Shown here one piece after another: positions 4,759 through 6,885 of a DNA stretch of 6,885 bases. A program made the position numbers and the translations under genes. The DNA comes from JBJHBY01 sp050485745 (lineage in GTDB: Bacteria > Pseudomonadota > Gammaproteobacteria > Pseudomonadales > CAMLJR01). The stretch lies in contig JBJHBY010000193.1 of NCBI GenBank assembly GCA_050485745.1, forward strand, positions 1-6,885, written 5' to 3'. Position 1 is the stretch's first letter. Every line of letters begins with the position of its first letter. The notes beneath the pieces are model-generated. The model worked only from the letters and a program-made list of their open reading frames with translations, did not search any database and was not told where the DNA came from.

Positions 4759-6204
4759 ATGAAAGCCTCGAAACGCCCCCTGACCCTCGCCCTCTCCACG
4801 AGCATCCTCGGACTGGCCCTGACACTGATGCTGCCGGCCCAGGCCGACACGCTGCAGGATATCTACGAGCTGGCCCTGCGCAATGATGCCCGCCTCAAGG
4901 CGGCGGAAGCCACGTACCGTGCCAACCTCGAGGTGGAAAAGCAAGCGCGCGGCGCCCTGCTGCCGCAGATTGTCGGGGAGGCTTCCTATACCGACAGCAC
5001 GGTGCGGCAAACCAGCCAACTAACTCTGGTGGACCCCGACACCGGGGATATTACAACTGAAGATAACCGGCGATCACGACTGGAGAGTGAACGCAAGCTG
5101 TGGTCGGTCTCGCTGAACCAGGCCCTGTTCGACCTGCCCGCCTGGTTCAGCTACCGCAGCGGCCAGCAGACTTCCCTGCAGGCCGAGGCCCAGCTCGCCG
5201 CCGACCAGCAGGACGTGATCGTGCGCGTGGCCGAGGCCTACTTCAACGTGCTCCGTGCCCAGGACAACCTCGAGGCCTCCCGCGCCGAGGAGCGCGCGGT
5301 ACAGCGCCAGCTCGAGCAGACCCAGCAGCGCTTCGAGGTCGGCCTGATCGCCATCACCGACGTGCATGAGGCCCAGGCCGCCTACGACAACACCGTGGTG
5401 CTGCGCCTCACCGACGAGGGCAACCTGGCCACCGCCTACGAGGCCCTTACCACCCTGACCGGGCAGGGGCACGCCAACCTCTGGCCCCTCGACACGGAAT
5501 TCCCGGTGGTCAACCCGGAGCCCCTGGAGCGCGCCGACTGGGTCGACTTCGCCCTGGAGCACAATTTCGCCCTGCGCGCCGCACGCCACGAGGCCGAAGC
5601 CTCGCGCCAGACCGCAACCTCCCGGCGCATGGAGCACCTGCCCAAGATCACCGGCAGCCTCGGTTACACTGAAGAGGATATCAGCGGCACGCGCCGCCCA
5701 GCCAACCCCCTCAACCCACCCGACGCGGATATCGAATCCGAGGTCATGGCCATCCACCTGCGCATGCCGCTGTTCAGCGGCGGCCAGATCAGCGCGCAGC
5801 GGCGTCAGGCCCACGAGCTCTACAATGCCGCACTGCAGCGCTCCATCGACGCTCAGCGCGGCGTGATTCGCGACGCCCGGGCCCAGCACATCTCGGTGGT
5901 TACCGACGTCGCCCGGGTCCGGGCACGGCAGCAGGCCATTGTCTCCAGCCAGAGTGCCCTGGACGCCACCCAGGCGGGCTATGAGGTCGGCACCCGCAAC
6001 ATCGTCGACGTGCTGCAGGCCCAGCGCAACCTGTTCGCTTCCATGCGCGACTACGCCAATGCCCGCTACGATTACATCATCAACCAGCTGCGCCTGAAGC
6101 AGGTCGCCGGTCTGCTCAGCCCGCAGGACGTTCTCGACCTGAATGGCTGGCTGGTGCAGCCCGACGCACCGACCGCCAACACCTACCGGGATTTCGAGGG
6201 CTGA
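4759..6204 (+). CDS. tolC: Outer-membrane efflux channel TolC
   Basis: TolC forms the trimeric outer-membrane and periplasmic exit duct for RND, ABC and MFS efflux pumps and for type I secretion. The 481-residue precursor has a Sec signal peptide, cut after AQA at residue 29. The mature protein starts DTLQDIYELALRND, as the family does. Two homologous halves follow, roughly 30-245 and 255-465, each with a beta-barrel hairpin flanked by long helices. LPQIVGEASYTDS (68-80) and LPKITGSLGYTEE (294-306) mark the two barrel entries; SLNQALFD (118-125) and IHLRMPLFSGGQ (332-343) mark the returns. The adaptor-binding VGL/VGT motifs occur in VGLIAITDV (194-202) and VGTRNIVDVL (410-419). The family's ARYDYIINQLRLKQVAG block (435-451) is present, and the long E. 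coli C-terminal tail is missing. The first surface loop is about 20 residues longer than in E. coli. The ATG at 4759 is preferred because it begins the signal peptide. The 3' end overlaps convergent waaA. Confidence 0.95.
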   Translation: MKASKRPLTLALSTSILGLALTLMLPAQADTLQDIYELALRNDARLKAAEATYRANLEVEKQARGALLPQIVGEASYTDSTVRQTSQLTLVDPDTGDITTEDNRRSRLESERKLWSVSLNQALFDLPAWFSYRSGQQTSLQAEAQLAADQQDVIVRVAEAYFNVLRAQDNLEASRAEERAVQRQLEQTQQRFEVGLIAITDVHEAQAAYDNTVVLRLTDEGNLATAYEALTTLTGQGHANLWPLDTEFPVVNPEPLERADWVDFALEHNFALRAARHEAEASRQTATSRRMEHLPKITGSLGYTEEDISGTRRPANPLNPPDADIESEVMAIHLRMPLFSGGQISAQRRQAHELYNAALQRSIDAQRGVIRDARAQHISVVTDVARVRARQQAIVSSQSALDATQAGYEVGTRNIVDVLQAQRNLFASMRDYANARYDYIINQLRLKQVAGLLSPQDVLDLNGWLVQPDAPTANTYRDFEG

Positions 6205-6885
6205 TCCGCCAGCAGCGCCCCGGTCATGGCGACCAGGTGCTGCAGGGCTCCCCGATTGGCCGCCACCACCCGCTGCGCCGCGGCACCCGCCTCCAGCCTG
6301 GATTGGGGTTCACGAAAGCCACCCGCCAGGCTGTCGGCAATGGCGACAGCGCCCTCGCAGATGCGCAGGGCCCCGGCCTCGCGCAGCAGGCGGTTGATCT
6401 CGCGAAAATTGAAGTCGCTGGGCCCCGCCAGAACCGGCAGGCCCCAGGCCGCCGGCTCCAGCGGATTATGCCCACCCCGGGGCACCAGGCTGCCACCGAC
6501 AAAGGCCATGTCCGCTGCCCCGAATAACAGCAGCAACTCACCCATGGTGTCCCCCAGCAACACTTCAGTGCGCGCGGTCACCGGCCCGGCGATGCTGCGC
6601 CGGCTGCACACGAAACCCGCTGCCGCGACCAGCGCGGCAACCCGTTCGAAGCGCTCGGGATGGCGCGGCACCAGTACCAGCAAGGCATCGGGTACATCCT
6701 GCTGCAGGCGCCGCTGGGCATTGAGCAGGATATCTTCCTCGCCCTCGTGGGTACTGGCGGCGATCCACACCGGGCGCGCGCCGAGATCCGCACGCAGGCG
6801 CGCCGCGCGCTGCCGCAGCGCAGCATCGACCTGGACGTCGAACTTGATACTGCCCGTCACCCGCAGATGCCCTGCCGGTACACCC
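6183..6885 (-). CDS. waaA: Kdo transferase WaaA, C-terminal part (start outside window)
   Basis: WaaA (KdtA) transfers 3-deoxy-D-manno-octulosonic acid from CMP-Kdo to lipid A precursor at the inner membrane, the first step of LPS core assembly. About 233 C-terminal residues are present, covering the CMP-Kdo-binding half of this GT-B glycosyltransferase (GT30). Blocks shared with E. coli WaaA, in order, are VTGSIKFD, VWIAASTHEGEED, LVPRHPERF, VLLGDTMGELLLLFGAADMAFVGGSLVPRGGHNPLEPAAWGLPVLAGP and FNFREINRLL. The frame stays open to the window edge. The GTG at 6860 is internal, since it corresponds to the Val of VTGSLKFD in E. coli, so roughly 190 N-terminal residues, including the membrane anchor, lie beyond 6885. 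The stop codon lies inside the last 22 bases of tolC, convergently. Confidence 0.93.
   Translation of the reverse strand, partial: GVPAGHLRVTGSIKFDVQVDAALRQRAARLRADLGARPVWIAASTHEGEEDILLNAQRRLQQDVPDALLVLVPRHPERFERVAALVAAAGFVCSRRSIAGPVTARTEVLLGDTMGELLLLFGAADMAFVGGSLVPRGGHNPLEPAAWGLPVLAGPSDFNFREINRLLREAGALRICEGAVAIADSLAGGFREPQSRLEAGAAAQRVVAANRGALQHLVAMTGALLADQPSKSR

Noticed and set aside
5074..5889. Long minus-strand open frame of 271 codons opposite tolC
   Set aside because: It is antisense to a clear TolC. The Gly/Leu/Val-rich translation resembles no known protein, and such frames are common opposite GC-rich genes.

Overview
The window is about 6.9 kb of GC-rich, gene-dense chromosomal DNA from a Gram-negative bacterium. 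An outer-membrane TolC channel, the lipopolysaccharide enzyme WaaA and a tolC/yqiB/cpdA gene cluster point to a gammaproteobacterium. The GC content is consistent with a Halomonas-, Ectothiorhodospiraceae- or Pseudomonas-like lineage, but the sequence alone does not settle the genus. There are no RNA genes, insertion sequences, CRISPR arrays or prophage genes.

Left part (1-2440). A non-coding 140-base stretch carries a strong hairpin and a 7-bp tandem repeat. It is followed on the minus strand by a hexapeptide-repeat acyltransferase (141-863). Divergently, on the plus strand, lie a TrmB-like SAM-dependent methyltransferase (936-1631) and serine O-acetyltransferase CysE (1628-2440). These two overlap by ATGA and should be translationally coupled.

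Middle part (2441-4690). A dienelactone-hydrolase-family protein with a signal peptide (2487-3311) runs convergently into the minus-strand pair yqiB (DUF1249) and cpdA (3',5'-cAMP phosphodiesterase). The stop regions of the hydrolase and cpdA overlap by 7 bp.

Right part (4655-6885). tolC (4759-6204) diverges from yqiB across a gap of about 100 bp that holds an extended -10 promoter candidate. In Escherichia coli the order is tolC, then nudF-yqiB-cpdA in the opposite direction. Here nudF is absent from the gap. tolC overlaps convergently by 22 bp with the 3' end of waaA (Kdo transferase), whose N-terminal part lies beyond the window.

Functionally the genes cover cysteine biosynthesis (cysE), cAMP turnover (cpdA), efflux and secretion (tolC) and LPS inner-core assembly (waaA), plus three enzymes of unknown substrate. 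I see no convincing new multi-gene system. The most interesting points are the TrmB paralogue with an Asp-to-Asn change in its signature motif, coupled to cysE; the enlarged, AT-richer surface loop of TolC; and the loss of nudF from an otherwise conserved cluster.
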